DNA of 64,000 nt, taken from Flavobacterium azooxidireducens (GTDB lineage Bacteria > Bacteroidota > Bacteroidia > Flavobacteriales > Flavobacteriaceae). The number at the start of each line of letters is the position of its first letter. Positions within the stretch are counted from its first letter, which is position 1. Positions 37,448 to 45,428 of this stretch are shown piece by piece. The stretch lies in assembly GCF_023195775.1 (NCBI RefSeq), contig NZ_CP096205.1, positions 3,679,001 through 3,743,000 on the forward strand. Reading direction: 5' to 3'. A model generated the notes under the pieces. That model did no database searches and was not told the DNA's origin. It was given only the letters and a program-made list of their open reading frames with translations. The translations under genes and the position numbers were made by a program.

Positions 37448-38635
37448 TTGAAAAATTTTGATTTTTTAGCATTAAAGGAGGTTCAAGATTTTATAGAAAC
37501 TAATTTAAATGAAACTATTTCAAAATTAGCTTTACAAAAAAATCCTTTTCCCGAGTTAGATTGGAAAGAAATTCTCAATCAAATTGAAGCAAAATCAAAG
37601 GCAAAAGATAAACTTCCTACTTGGTTTAATGCTGAAAACATCATTTTTCCTAGTAAAATTTCTGTTGAGCAAACTTCTTCAGAAAAAACAGCTCTTTACA
37701 AATCAAAACTTATTTCAGGAGGAAAAATTATCGATTTGACTGGCGGTTTTGGTGTAGATGCTTTTTACTTTTCCAAACAGTTTTCAAAAGTTATTCATTG
37801 TGAACACAATTCGGAATTATCTGAAATTGTAAAACATAATTTTAGTCAATTAAAAGTTGAAAACATTCAATGTGTTTCAGGCGAAAGCGAAGAAATTTTA
37901 AAATCTAGCAATGAACTATTTGATTGGATTTACATTGATCCATCCAGAAGAAATGATTCCAAAGGAAAAGTTTTTATGTTGCGTGATTGCGAACCAAATG
38001 TTCCTGATTTATTGGATTTTTATTTTAATTATTCTTCCAAAATCCTTATCAAAACTGCTCCACTACTCGATTTAACGGCTGGATTAAAAGAATTAAGAAA
38101 TGTTTTTGCCATTCATATCGTAGCATTAGAAAATGAAGTAAAAGAATTGCTGTGGGAAATTCATCAAGGTTTTGAAGGAAATCCGACAATTAAAACGGTC
38201 AATCTTACCAAAAATAAAGAAGAAAAATTTGAATTTGAGTTAGGTAAATCTTCCGTTGAAATTAATTTCGGTGAACCGGAAAAGTTCCTCTATGAACCAA
38301 ATGCTGCCATCATGAAATCAGGTGGTTTTGATGAAGTTGCTATTCAATTTAATTTGAATAAACTTCATCCGCATTCACATTTATATACTTCTGATGAAAA
38401 AATAGATTTTTGTGGCAGAGTTTTTGAAATTACAAACGTAATTCCGTACCAAAAAAACGAAATGAAATTGCATTTAGAAAACAAAAAAGCCAACATTACT
38501 ACCCGGAATTTCCCTGAAAGTGTTGACAATATTAGAAAAAAATGGAAAATTAAAGAAGGTGGAAATTTATATACTTTCTTTACAACAGAACAAAAAAACA
38601 ACAAAATTGTGTTACTTTGCACCAAAATTAAATAA
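37448..38635 (+). CDS. SAM-dependent methyltransferase (THUMP-like domain protein)
   Basis: 395 residues from the TTG at 37448. A TTG at 37382 would overlap the previous gene by 59 bp and is less likely; no ATG fits. The Rossmann motif I IIDLTGGFGVDAFYF is near 96-110, and motif IV IYIDPSRRND near 161-170 is the DPP(x)Y-like loop of base methyltransferases. The C-terminal part resembles a THUMP-like RNA-binding region. The target is probably RNA or a nucleoside, unproven. Confidence 0.82.
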   Translation: MKNFDFLALKEVQDFIETNLNETISKLALQKNPFPELDWKEILNQIEAKSKAKDKLPTWFNAENIIFPSKISVEQTSSEKTALYKSKLISGGKIIDLTGGFGVDAFYFSKQFSKVIHCEHNSELSEIVKHNFSQLKVENIQCVSGESEEILKSSNELFDWIYIDPSRRNDSKGKVFMLRDCEPNVPDLLDFYFNYSSKILIKTAPLLDLTAGLKELRNVFAIHIVALENEVKELLWEIHQGFEGNPTIKTVNLTKNKEEKFEFELGKSSVEINFGEPEKFLYEPNAAIMKSGGFDEVAIQFNLNKLHPHSHLYTSDEKIDFCGRVFEITNVIPYQKNEMKLHLENKKANITTRNFPESVDNIRKKWKIKEGGNLYTFFTTEQKNNKIVLLCTKIK

Positions 38636-38639
38636 CCTC

Positions 38640-39206
38640 ATGAGATTCTTACTTTTCTGCTTATTATTTTTATATTTTCTCCCTTCCACTGCCCAAAAAA
38701 GATGCGAATATGATGTTGAAGTGAATGACAGCATCGGTACTCTAAAAACCACTAAAGAATTTTTAATGCACGAAAGAAAGTTTGGCAACAATGAAAGCTA
38801 TGTCTTTTTTTCGCTTTCAAACGATAATGGAACGCCGGTTTTAAATTTTCAATTGGTTCATAAAAACAGTGATTTCATCAAAGCGTATTGCATTGATGCG
38901 AAAACAAAACTATATCTTCAGTTAGAAAACGGAAAAATTATTACGATGCTTCATACTGATGTTGAAAATTGCGGAAGCTTTATGCGAAATGATGAACGAA
39001 ATATAAGAATACTTTCGGCAAATTTTTTGTTTCTTAAAAATAATTATGACGAATTGAAATCAAGTCCTGTTGTTTCGATGCGAGTGAAATATACTACTGA
39101 ATCGGTTGATTATCTCATTAAAAAAGAATTACAATCTGAATTATTAAACCAATTTAGTCGTCCGCAAAATTATTTTATGGATTACTTGCATTGTGTGGAA
39201 AATTAA
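38640..39206 (+). CDS. Secreted hypothetical protein
   Basis: 188 residues from the ATG at 38640, which gives a classic signal peptide (FLLFCLLFLYFLPSTAQ). The frame is also open upstream from 38520 but would overlap the methyltransferase. Beta-rich mature part with Cys residues at about 21, 83 and 110. I do not recognise the family. It follows the methyltransferase gene by 4 bp and its stop overlaps the VanX-like gene's stop by four bases. Confidence 0.7.
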   Translation: MRFLLFCLLFLYFLPSTAQKRCEYDVEVNDSIGTLKTTKEFLMHERKFGNNESYVFFSLSNDNGTPVLNFQLVHKNSDFIKAYCIDAKTKLYLQLENGKIITMLHTDVENCGSFMRNDERNIRILSANFLFLKNNYDELKSSPVVSMRVKYTTESVDYLIKKELQSELLNQFSRPQNYFMDYLHCVEN

Positions 39207-39838
39207 TTGCAATTCCACGTAAAATTTGATACTTTGTATTTTTCTTCTGTTACTAAATCATAATGCCACCATTCGGATTTAATGATTTTGAAGGATGAGT
39301 CTTCCATCACTTCTCGAAGCAATTTTCGATTGTTTAAAATAATTTCCGATAAATCTTGGTATAAATGTGCAGATTCTTTCCCAAAATGATCAAAATCGGT
39401 TCCCATATCTAATTCTTTCCCATCAAAATCAACCAACGTAATATCAACTGCCGCACCTCGATTGTGAATTGAGCCTTTGCTTGGGTTGGCAACATATGAT
39501 GGATTTGAAACAATCGCCCACATTTTCTTTTGAACATCCAAAGGTCGATAACAATCAAAAATTTTAATTTTATAACCTAACTTGATAAATTTCTGATTTG
39601 CTTCCACCAATTTTTTGATGGTTTTAAAACGCAAATAGCATTCGGCACAATCATATACTTTGGCTTTAAGAAAATTGTTTTCGGTGGCATAACGCATATC
39701 ATAAACAAAATCGTTTGAATAATCTTTTAGATTAACAAAAACGGAATCATTTACAGTTCGAGTCGTTGAAATTTCATTTAATTCTTGACTAAAAGAAGAA
39801 GATATAACTAATAAGAAGAGTATCAAAATTCGAGACAT
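39203..39838 (-). CDS. D-Ala-D-Ala dipeptidase (VanX/DdpX-like, M15D)
   Basis: 211 residues with a signal peptide (1-18). The M15 zinc site is SIHNRGAAVD (His125, Asp132), with the catalytic Glu189 and His192 in EWWHYD; CYRPLDVQKKMW near 96-107 is the conserved Arg-rich substrate region. It hydrolyses D-Ala-D-Ala dipeptides, consistent with wall turnover. Secretion argues for nutritional or recycling use rather than glycopeptide resistance, and no van regulatory genes are near. Confidence 0.9.
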   Translation of the reverse strand: MSRILILFLLVISSSFSQELNEISTTRTVNDSVFVNLKDYSNDFVYDMRYATENNFLKAKVYDCAECYLRFKTIKKLVEANQKFIKLGYKIKIFDCYRPLDVQKKMWAIVSNPSYVANPSKGSIHNRGAAVDITLVDFDGKELDMGTDFDHFGKESAHLYQDLSEIILNNRKLLREVMEDSSFKIIKSEWWHYDLVTEEKYKVSNFTWNCN

Positions 39839-39868
39839 CGCTTAATTTTCGAATAAATATACTAAAAT

Positions 39869-40357
39869 TTATTCTAAAAACTCAGACCAATAGATGTGAA
39901 TCAGTTCTTTGTGTTGTTCATAAAACAATTGGGCTTTTTCTCGGGATCTAAAAGCTAAAAATTGAGGAAGAACTGCAATACCATAATAAGGAGTAAATTC
40001 ACCGTCTTTCATTTGCGGAAAAATAGCGTAATTATCCAATTGATTACTCCATCCACTAAAATAGGATTTTAGTAATTGTGCTAACTGAGCTTTTGCTAAC
40101 GCAGACTTTGCTTGATTTTCTGTAACAAAAACATTTCTGTTTTCTTCGTTTACGGGACGATTTTCGTAGGCTTCAATTTTTGAGAAACTATCAATATAAA
40201 AGCCGTTTACCTCATTTAAATCCATCCAACTCGCAATGAGTTTCGGATTTTCTTCGAGGTATTTTTTTAAAGCTCCAATCTCATCCAGGTTTTTCTTCTG
40301 TTGAAGTTCAAGAGCATTCAAACGGTTAATTATGTTCAATTTTTCTTCAGGTGTCAT
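39869..40357 (-). CDS. Unassigned protein with coiled-coil N terminus, accessory-like
   Basis: 162 residues. The N-terminal ~35 residues look coiled coil (EEKLNIINRLNALELQQKKN). The middle has FVTENQAKSALAKAQLAQLL (about 92-111) and a late FLAFRSREKAQLFYEQHKEL (about 134-153). This pattern resembles proteins carried by Bacteroidota phages and conjugative elements, from memory. No transmembrane segment or signal peptide. It stands alone with a 445-bp AT-rich, gene-free stretch upstream. Function unknown. Confidence 0.6.
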   Translation of the reverse strand: MTPEEKLNIINRLNALELQQKKNLDEIGALKKYLEENPKLIASWMDLNEVNGFYIDSFSKIEAYENRPVNEENRNVFVTENQAKSALAKAQLAQLLKSYFSGWSNQLDNYAIFPQMKDGEFTPYYGIAVLPQFLAFRSREKAQLFYEQHKELIHIYWSEFLE

Positions 40358-40587
40358 ATATACGACCTTATCTAATCCATAAAAAATTGTGTGTAGTATT
40401 TGGGGCTACAAACAAGTACAGCTTAAAAAGCTTCGAAAGTTATGATTTTATTGGGAAAAGTAAGCGATTTGCTTGTAAAAAGTAAAAAAAATCGTTTAAA
40501 AGTCAATTATGAACTCATTACCAATATTTTATAATATAAATTTTAAAAAAACCTACAAAAAATGGCTGTCAAATAAAAATATTATAT

Positions 40588-40621
40588 TTTGTTTAATTAT
40601 TTAATAAATATAATAAACAAA
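40588..40621. promoter_or_regulatory. Dyad TTTGTTTA-N18-TAAACAAA, copy 1
   Basis: The arms at 40588-40595 and 40614-40621 are perfect reverse complements. The spacing of 18 bp is identical to copy 2, which lies 168 bp downstream. Confidence 0.45.
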
Positions 40622-40755
40622 TTTGAATTTAAAATAGTCCAATCACCTCTTATAAAGCCAAACAATATTTAACTAATCACCTATTTAACAAGTATTTATA
40701 ATCAAAAAACAACTGTTAAAAACATGCTAAATAAAGTTAAATTTATATTTTACAT

Positions 40756-40789
40756 TTTGTTTATTATTAATTTTATAACATTAAACAAA
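40756..40789. promoter_or_regulatory. Dyad TTTGTTTA-N18-TAAACAAA, copy 2
   Basis: The arms at 40756-40763 and 40782-40789 are perfect reverse complements, extendable to nine bases (TTTTGTTTA/TAAACAAAA). It ends 13 bp before the ATG at 40803, so it overlaps the likely promoter or leader. Confidence 0.45.
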
Positions 40790-40802
40790 AAACATAAAGA
40801 CT

Positions 40803-43181
40803 ATGAAAAAAATTACTAAATTACTTTGGCTAAGCCTAGTGTTTTTAAGCAACATTAGTATAGCACAGACTGCAAGAGTTCAAGTTATTCACAATTCACC
40901 GGATCTGGCTGCAACTCAGGTTGACGTTTATGTGAATGGTGGACTGTTACTAAACAATTTCGCTTTCAGAACGGCAACACCTTTTATTGATGTTCCTGCC
41001 GGTGTAGAATTAAGTATTGATGTAGCTCCGTCAACAAGTACATCCTCTGCCGAAAGTTTATATAATCTAACAGCTACTTTAGCAGATGGCGAAACTTACA
41101 TTTTAGTTGCTAACGGAATTGTGAGTCCAACCGGATATTCTGTTGGACCAAACTTTGCCATTAATGTATTTGCACAAGGTCGTGAAGCTGCTTCTGTTAC
41201 AACCAATACTGACGTTCTAGTAAACCACGGTTCGCCTGATGCTCCTACCGTTGATGTGGTTGAAACTTCTTTACCTGCAGGAACAATCGTAGACAACATC
41301 TCTTTCCCTAATTTTGCAGGCTATTTAGAATTACCAAATCTTGACTTTACATTAGACGTTCGTGATGCAACCGGAACTGTAACAGTAGTTTCTTACCAAG
41401 CTCCGCTTCAAACTTTAGGATTAGATGGAGCAGCAATTACAGTGTTAGCAAGTGGTTTCCTAGATCCATCAGTAAATAGTAATGGACCTGCTTTTGGACT
41501 ATGGGTGGCGTTAGCTTCAGGTGGAGATTTGATTCCGTTACCTTTAGTGGAAACTCCAACGGCTCGCGTTCAAGCTATTCATAACTCCCCTGATTTAGCA
41601 GCTGCTGTAGTAGATATTTATGTAAATGACGAATTGTTTTTAAATGATTTTGCCTTCAGAACTGCAACACCATTTATTGATATTCCAGCCGGAGTAGAAT
41701 TAACCATCGATGTTGCTCCTTCAACCAGTACTTCTTCTGCAGAAAGTCTTTACAACATAACAGCAACGCTTGAAGAAGGAGAAACTTATATTATTGTAGC
41801 GAGCGGAATCGTTTCGCCAACAGGCTATTCTCCAAACCAACCGTTTGAACTTTATGCATTGCCAATTGGCAGAGAAGAGGCTTCGGTTCCAACCAATACA
41901 GATGTGATAGTTGTACATGGTTCACCGGATGCTCCAACAGTTGATGTGGTAGAAACCTCCCTACCAGCCGGAACACTTATAGATAATATTTCTTATCCTC
42001 AATATTCTCCTTATTTAGAATTACCAAATCTTGATTTCATACTTGATGTTCGTGATGCAACCGGAACAGTAACCGTAGCTTCTTATCAAGCTCCTTTACA
42101 AACATTAGGTCTTGAAGGTGCTGCCATCACAGTTTTAGCAAGCGGTTTCCTTGACCCATCTGTAAACAGCAATGGTCCAGCATTCGGATTATGGGTAGCG
42201 TTGGCTTCGGGTGGTGATTTAATTCCGCTGCCATTAGTAGAAACACCAACTGCACGTTTGCAAGCTATTCACAACTCTCCTGATTTAGCTGCGGCTTTAG
42301 TGGATGTGTATGTGAATGATGAATTATTACTAAACGATTTTGCTTTCAGAACTGCAACACCATTTATCGATGTGCCTGCCGGAGTTGAATTAAGTATAGA
42401 CGTTGCTCCGTCAACCAGTACTTCTTCTGCGGAAAGCTTATATAATTTAACAGCTACTTTAACCGAAGGTGAAACGTATATTTTGGTTGCCAATGGAATT
42501 GTGAGTCCAACAGGATATTCCGTAGAGCCAAACTTTGCCATCAATGTGTTTGCTCAAGGTCGTGAAGCGGCTTCAGTTGCAACAAATACAGATGTTTTAG
42601 TAAATCACGGTTCACCGGATGCACCAACTGTTGATGTAGTTGAAACGTCTGTACCAGCCGGAACAATTGTTGATAATATTTCTTTTCCTGAATTTCAAGG
42701 TTATTTAGAATTACCAAATCTTGATTTCACGTTAGATGTTCGTGATGCAACCGGAACAGTAACTGTGGCTTCTTACCAAGCTCCACTTCAAACATTAGGA
42801 TTAGACGGTGCAGCTATTACTGTGTTAGCAAGTGGTTTCCTTGATCCTTCTGTAAATAGTAATGGACCTGCTTTTGGACTTTGGGTTGCTTTGGCTTCGG
42901 GTGGCAATTTAATTCCGCTACCGCAAATACCTTTAAGTGTAAATAATTTTGATTTGAATTCCGTTTCGTTATATCCAAATCCGGCAAGAGAAACCATTAC
43001 TCTTTCCATTCCTTTTGACTACGAAAATTTCAAAGCAACGATTTACGACCTAAGCGGAAGACAAGTTAAAACCGTTTCAGACCCTAACAACATTGACGTA
43101 AGCGATTTAAATAGTGGTATGTATATCTTGAATACAACCCTCAACGATCTTAGTTTTAATCAAAAGTTTGTGAAAAACTAA
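40803..43181 (+). CDS. Secreted DUF4397 tandem-repeat protein with T9SS tail
   Basis: 792 residues. Signal peptide (1-21), then three 230-residue units starting at residues 23, 253 and 483 (T-A-R-[VL]-Q-[VA]-I-H-N-S-P-D). Each unit holds two DUF4397-like beta modules: one beginning VQxIHNSPDLAA, one beginning DVxVxHGSPDAPTVDVV. That makes six modules in alternating AB order. A Por_Secre_tail (about 712-792: VSLYPNPARETITL, LSGRQVKTV, GMYILNT, final KFVKN) sends it through T9SS. Units 1 and 3 share more residues than either does with unit 2. Likely a surface adhesin or stalk-like protein, role inferred. It ends at a terminator. Confidence 0.9.
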   Translation: MKKITKLLWLSLVFLSNISIAQTARVQVIHNSPDLAATQVDVYVNGGLLLNNFAFRTATPFIDVPAGVELSIDVAPSTSTSSAESLYNLTATLADGETYILVANGIVSPTGYSVGPNFAINVFAQGREAASVTTNTDVLVNHGSPDAPTVDVVETSLPAGTIVDNISFPNFAGYLELPNLDFTLDVRDATGTVTVVSYQAPLQTLGLDGAAITVLASGFLDPSVNSNGPAFGLWVALASGGDLIPLPLVETPTARVQAIHNSPDLAAAVVDIYVNDELFLNDFAFRTATPFIDIPAGVELTIDVAPSTSTSSAESLYNITATLEEGETYIIVASGIVSPTGYSPNQPFELYALPIGREEASVPTNTDVIVVHGSPDAPTVDVVETSLPAGTLIDNISYPQYSPYLELPNLDFILDVRDATGTVTVASYQAPLQTLGLEGAAITVLASGFLDPSVNSNGPAFGLWVALASGGDLIPLPLVETPTARLQAIHNSPDLAAALVDVYVNDELLLNDFAFRTATPFIDVPAGVELSIDVAPSTSTSSAESLYNLTATLTEGETYILVANGIVSPTGYSVEPNFAINVFAQGREAASVATNTDVLVNHGSPDAPTVDVVETSVPAGTIVDNISFPEFQGYLELPNLDFTLDVRDATGTVTVASYQAPLQTLGLDGAAITVLASGFLDPSVNSNGPAFGLWVALASGGNLIPLPQIPLSVNNFDLNSVSLYPNPARETITLSIPFDYENFKATIYDLSGRQVKTVSDPNNIDVSDLNSGMYILNTTLNDLSFNQKFVKN
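40869..42938 (+). repeat. Three tandem 690-bp coding repeats
   Basis: Unit starts at 40869, 41559 and 42249, exactly 690 bp apart both times. Units are close at protein level but differ at many third codon positions. This indicates an old duplication kept under selection rather than a recent one. Confidence 0.88.
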
Positions 43182-43206
43182 GCATTTTTCAAACCAATAG
43201 TTATGG

Positions 43207-43241
43207 AAGGGCCATCAGCAATGATGGCCTTTCTGTTTTTT
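43207..43241 (+). terminator. Terminator after the DUF4397 gene
   Basis: An 11-bp stem with one G-T pair, AAGGGCCATCA (43207-43217) and TGATGGCCTTT (43222-43232), loop GCAA, followed by CTG and a run of T. Confidence 0.88.
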
Positions 43242-43439
43242 TATATAAGTCTTTCCTCCTCTTTATAAGCTTTTTTTCAACTATACCTCCAATTTTACAA
43301 ACAGGAAATTAAAAATAATCTGAAATTGTCATTGATGTTTTTTACATTAAAACAAATATTTTATAAAAAACAACATATTTTTATTGCTATTCAATAAATA
43401 TTTTATATTATTGCACCATAATATTAAACTCAAATAGTT

Positions 43440-43976
43440 ATGTCAAAAAAGAATAATTTCGTGTTTACAGTTCTGCACATCGTTGCTTGGATCATTTTCG
43501 TTGGCTTGTGTATTGAAGTCGGCGGTTTAGTAGTCAATTTTGTTTTCAGTATTTTCAAACCTGAAGTCGTACAAAACTTATATCAAAAATTAGATTTAAG
43601 TGAAATGTATGAAAATAGTAAACCCGTTTTTTTTGGTGTGTATGGTTTTATCCTTTTCATCTCGATTCTCAAAGCCTATCTATTCTATCTTGTTATCATG
43701 CTTTTGATGAAAATTGATTTGTCTAAACCATTCAGCACTTATGTATCCAATAAAATCACAAAAATTAGCTACTTAACACTATCAATAGGACTCATCAGTT
43801 ACATCGCTCAAGGAATCGTTAAAAACCTTGAACACTATGGTCTACAAATAGACACCTTAAACCCATTTTGGGCAGATAGTCAGGCGTTTGTTCTCATGGC
43901 GGCAGTTGTGTATGTTATTGCCACCATTTTTGCAAGAGGTGTAGAAATTCAAGAAGAAAATGATTTAACCGTTTAA
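43440..43976 (+). CDS. DUF2975 membrane protein
   Basis: 178 residues, four predicted transmembrane helices (about 9-33, 61-90, 103-124, 148-166), typical DUF2975 layout. Family members are routinely encoded next to a small XRE/YozG-like regulator, as here (3 bp to the next gene). The molecular role is unknown; the pair is often considered a regulator with its membrane partner. Confidence 0.85.
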   Translation: MSKKNNFVFTVLHIVAWIIFVGLCIEVGGLVVNFVFSIFKPEVVQNLYQKLDLSEMYENSKPVFFGVYGFILFISILKAYLFYLVIMLLMKIDLSKPFSTYVSNKITKISYLTLSIGLISYIAQGIVKNLEHYGLQIDTLNPFWADSQAFVLMAAVVYVIATIFARGVEIQEENDLTV

Positions 43977-43979
43977 GCC

Positions 43980-44195
43980 ATGCCAATTATAGTAAATGTA
44001 GATGTCATGATGGCAAAGAGAAAAATGTCGCTTAATGAGCTATCCGAAAAAGTTGATCTCACGTTGTCCAACCTTTCTATTCTAAAAACAGGAAAAGCAA
44101 AAGCAATCCGGTTCTCTACTCTGGAAGCTATTTGTAATGCGTTAGATTGTCAACCGGGTGATATTTTGGAATATAAAGAGGAGAAGAGAAGCTAA
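43980..44195 (+). CDS. Small Cro/C1-type HTH regulator (YozG-like)
   Basis: 71 residues, essentially one helix-turn-helix domain: MMAKRKMSLNELSEKVDLTL, then LSILKTGKAKAIRFSTLEAI and CNALDCQPGDILEY. It is the standard partner of DUF2975 and likely controls its own operon. The stop codon falls inside the first bases (CTAATCCCG) of a repetitive element starting at 44192, so the element abuts or replaced the original 3' end. Confidence 0.9.
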   Translation: MPIIVNVDVMMAKRKMSLNELSEKVDLTLSNLSILKTGKAKAIRFSTLEAICNALDCQPGDILEYKEEKRS

Positions 44196-44331
44196 TCCCG
44201 CTTTCCGCTACAAGCTTTTGCTCAAAAACCTTTTTTTCTAAGGTTCAGCAGGAGCTTCCGTTGGTCGCTCTGCCACACCAAGAAAAAATAGATTTTCTTC
44301 ACAAAAGGCTTTCCGCTGCAATCGGGGCTAG
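44192..44331. repeat. Dispersed palindromic element (CTAATCCCG ... CGGGGCTAG)
   Basis: It begins CTAATCCCG (44192-44200) and ends CGGGGCTAG (44323-44331), imperfect reverse complements. Inside are near-identical direct repeats CTTTCCGCTACAAGC (44201) and CTTTCCGCTGCAATC (44309). I recognise this as a repeat commonly seen between Flavobacterium genes, from memory. Noticeably GC-richer than its surroundings. Confidence 0.6.
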
Positions 44332-44517
44332 AAAATTGTGCTTCAAAATAAAAATACGTGAATAAAACCGTTTTGATGATTTGTAAGATTTATTTATTAA
44401 ATTTGAGAAAATAAATCTAACGATCATCAGACATATACACCCAATTTGGGGTAGATAAGTCTGATTTTGTCAGACATATAAATAAGTTGTGCGACATTCG
44501 TCAAAATTATCGTCCAA
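44332..44517. other. Leader region of the DUF2971 gene with repeated TCAGACATATA
   Basis: The direct repeat TCAGACATATA occurs at 44427-44437 and 44470-44480. An inverted partner GTCTGA (44459-44464) pairs with TCAGAC (44470-44475). It also contains GTTGTGC at 44486-44492, reverse complement of GCACAAC at 45216-45222 on the other side of the gene. Confidence 0.4.
44373..44405 (+). promoter_or_regulatory. Putative promoter of the DUF2971 gene
   Basis: TTG at 44373-44375, 22 bp, TAAATTTG at 44398-44405. Both elements fit the Flavobacterium consensus. It leaves a long leader of about 108 nt containing the repeats above. Confidence 0.4.
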
Positions 44518-45210
44518 ATGAAAATCTACAAATACTGTCCGCCTAAAAGAAATCATCTGACAAATCTTGTAAAAAGTGAATTATGGTTTAGATCGCCAAA
44601 TAATTTCGATGATAACTTAGATTCTAATTTACCTCATAAACAAATTCCAACTATTCAAATCGTCAATCAATTTGAAACTGACTTAAATAATTATTCCATC
44701 GAAGTAATAAAACATTTAACTCCTCCAAAAGGTCTTATCTTGCCCATGCAAAATCCAGACGATCGAAGTTTTGAAAATTTGTTTAAAAACTTCAAACAAA
44801 ATTGTATCGGAATAACTTGTTTCACAGGAAAGCCTAGCAATAAAAAAATGTGGAATGAATTTGCTGAGAATGAAACTGGGTTTTGTTTAGGATTTGAAAC
44901 TGAAAATGATAATGCATTTTTTAGAGAATTGGAGGAAGTAAAATATTATAAAGAACTTCCAAAACCTGATTATTCAAATCCCATTTTGGAAAAAGAATTA
45001 GAAATCAATTTTCTAAGCAAACTTTCAAAATATAAATTTGAAGAAGAATTAAGATTAATTAAACTTCAATCGGGCGGAATAAGATTTAATAAAGAATCTT
45101 TGCAAGAAATTATCCTTGGCAGAAATATTAGTAATTACACTGAAAAACGTATTATGAATATTTTAAAAGGCAACTATAAACACGAAATAATAGTTAGAAA
45201 AAATATATGA
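44518..45210 (+). CDS. DUF2971 domain protein
   Basis: 230 residues with the DUF2971 pattern: IYKYCPP and LWFRSPNNFDDNLD near the N terminus, then GITCFTGKPSNKKMWNEFAE (about 100-119) and GFCLGFETEN. YKFEEELRLIK (about 172-182) and a late LQEIILGRNIS complete it. The family occurs sporadically in mobile and defence-associated DNA; no biochemical role is known. It is alone, with repetitive DNA on both sides, and looks like a lone acquired cassette. Confidence 0.82.
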   Translation: MKIYKYCPPKRNHLTNLVKSELWFRSPNNFDDNLDSNLPHKQIPTIQIVNQFETDLNNYSIEVIKHLTPPKGLILPMQNPDDRSFENLFKNFKQNCIGITCFTGKPSNKKMWNEFAENETGFCLGFETENDNAFFRELEEVKYYKELPKPDYSNPILEKELEINFLSKLSKYKFEEELRLIKLQSGGIRFNKESLQEIILGRNISNYTEKRIMNILKGNYKHEIIVRKNI

Positions 45211-45223
45211 ACGTAGCACAACC

Positions 45224-45332
45224 GCCGCTAACCAAAATTGCCGATTTTCGGCAGCCGGAAGCTTTTCATGAAGAAACATTATCTTGGCAGAGAGAACTCA
45301 GTTCGCTTTCATCGGCAACTTCGGTTAGCGGC
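45224..45332. repeat. Large attC-like hairpin downstream of DUF2971
   Basis: The outer arms GCCGCTAACC (45224-45233) and GGTTAGCGGC (45323-45332) are perfect. The adjoining inner arms (45234-45244 and 45312-45322) pair at 9 of 11 positions, giving a ~21-bp stem around a ~67-nt loop. AACGTTGGC follows at 45336-45344. The layout resembles integron attC recombination sites, although the core does not match GTTRRRY exactly and no integrase is in the window. Confidence 0.5.
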
Positions 45333-45428
45333 CAAACGTTGGCAGTAATCATCCAAAAAATACCCCCCCCCTCTACAAAATATCTCTATTTCTTAGCAAA
45401 TAAAATTCTTTCACCCGCCTTTTAAATT

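Larger units (their letters stand above)
40358..40802. other. 445-bp AT-rich intergenic region with two matched palindromes
   Basis: No gene is seen. It contains two dyads with the same arms and spacing (listed separately), and a direct repeat AATCACCT (40641-40648 and 40676-40683). It carries control sequences for the divergent genes at 39869 and 40803. Confidence 0.6.

Noticed and set aside
40869-42938. CRISPR-like periodicity
   Set aside because: The period is 690 bp and coding, and no short repeats with unique spacers were seen; it is a protein repeat.
45363-45370. Run of eight C as a possible phase-variation switch
   Set aside because: It is not inside a gene or between promoter elements of pepT, so slippage would have no obvious effect.
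45207-45425. A 72-codon open frame starting at the end of the DUF2971 gene
   Set aside because: It lies wholly inside the palindromic repeat, has no promoter or recognisable product, and reads across both hairpin arms.
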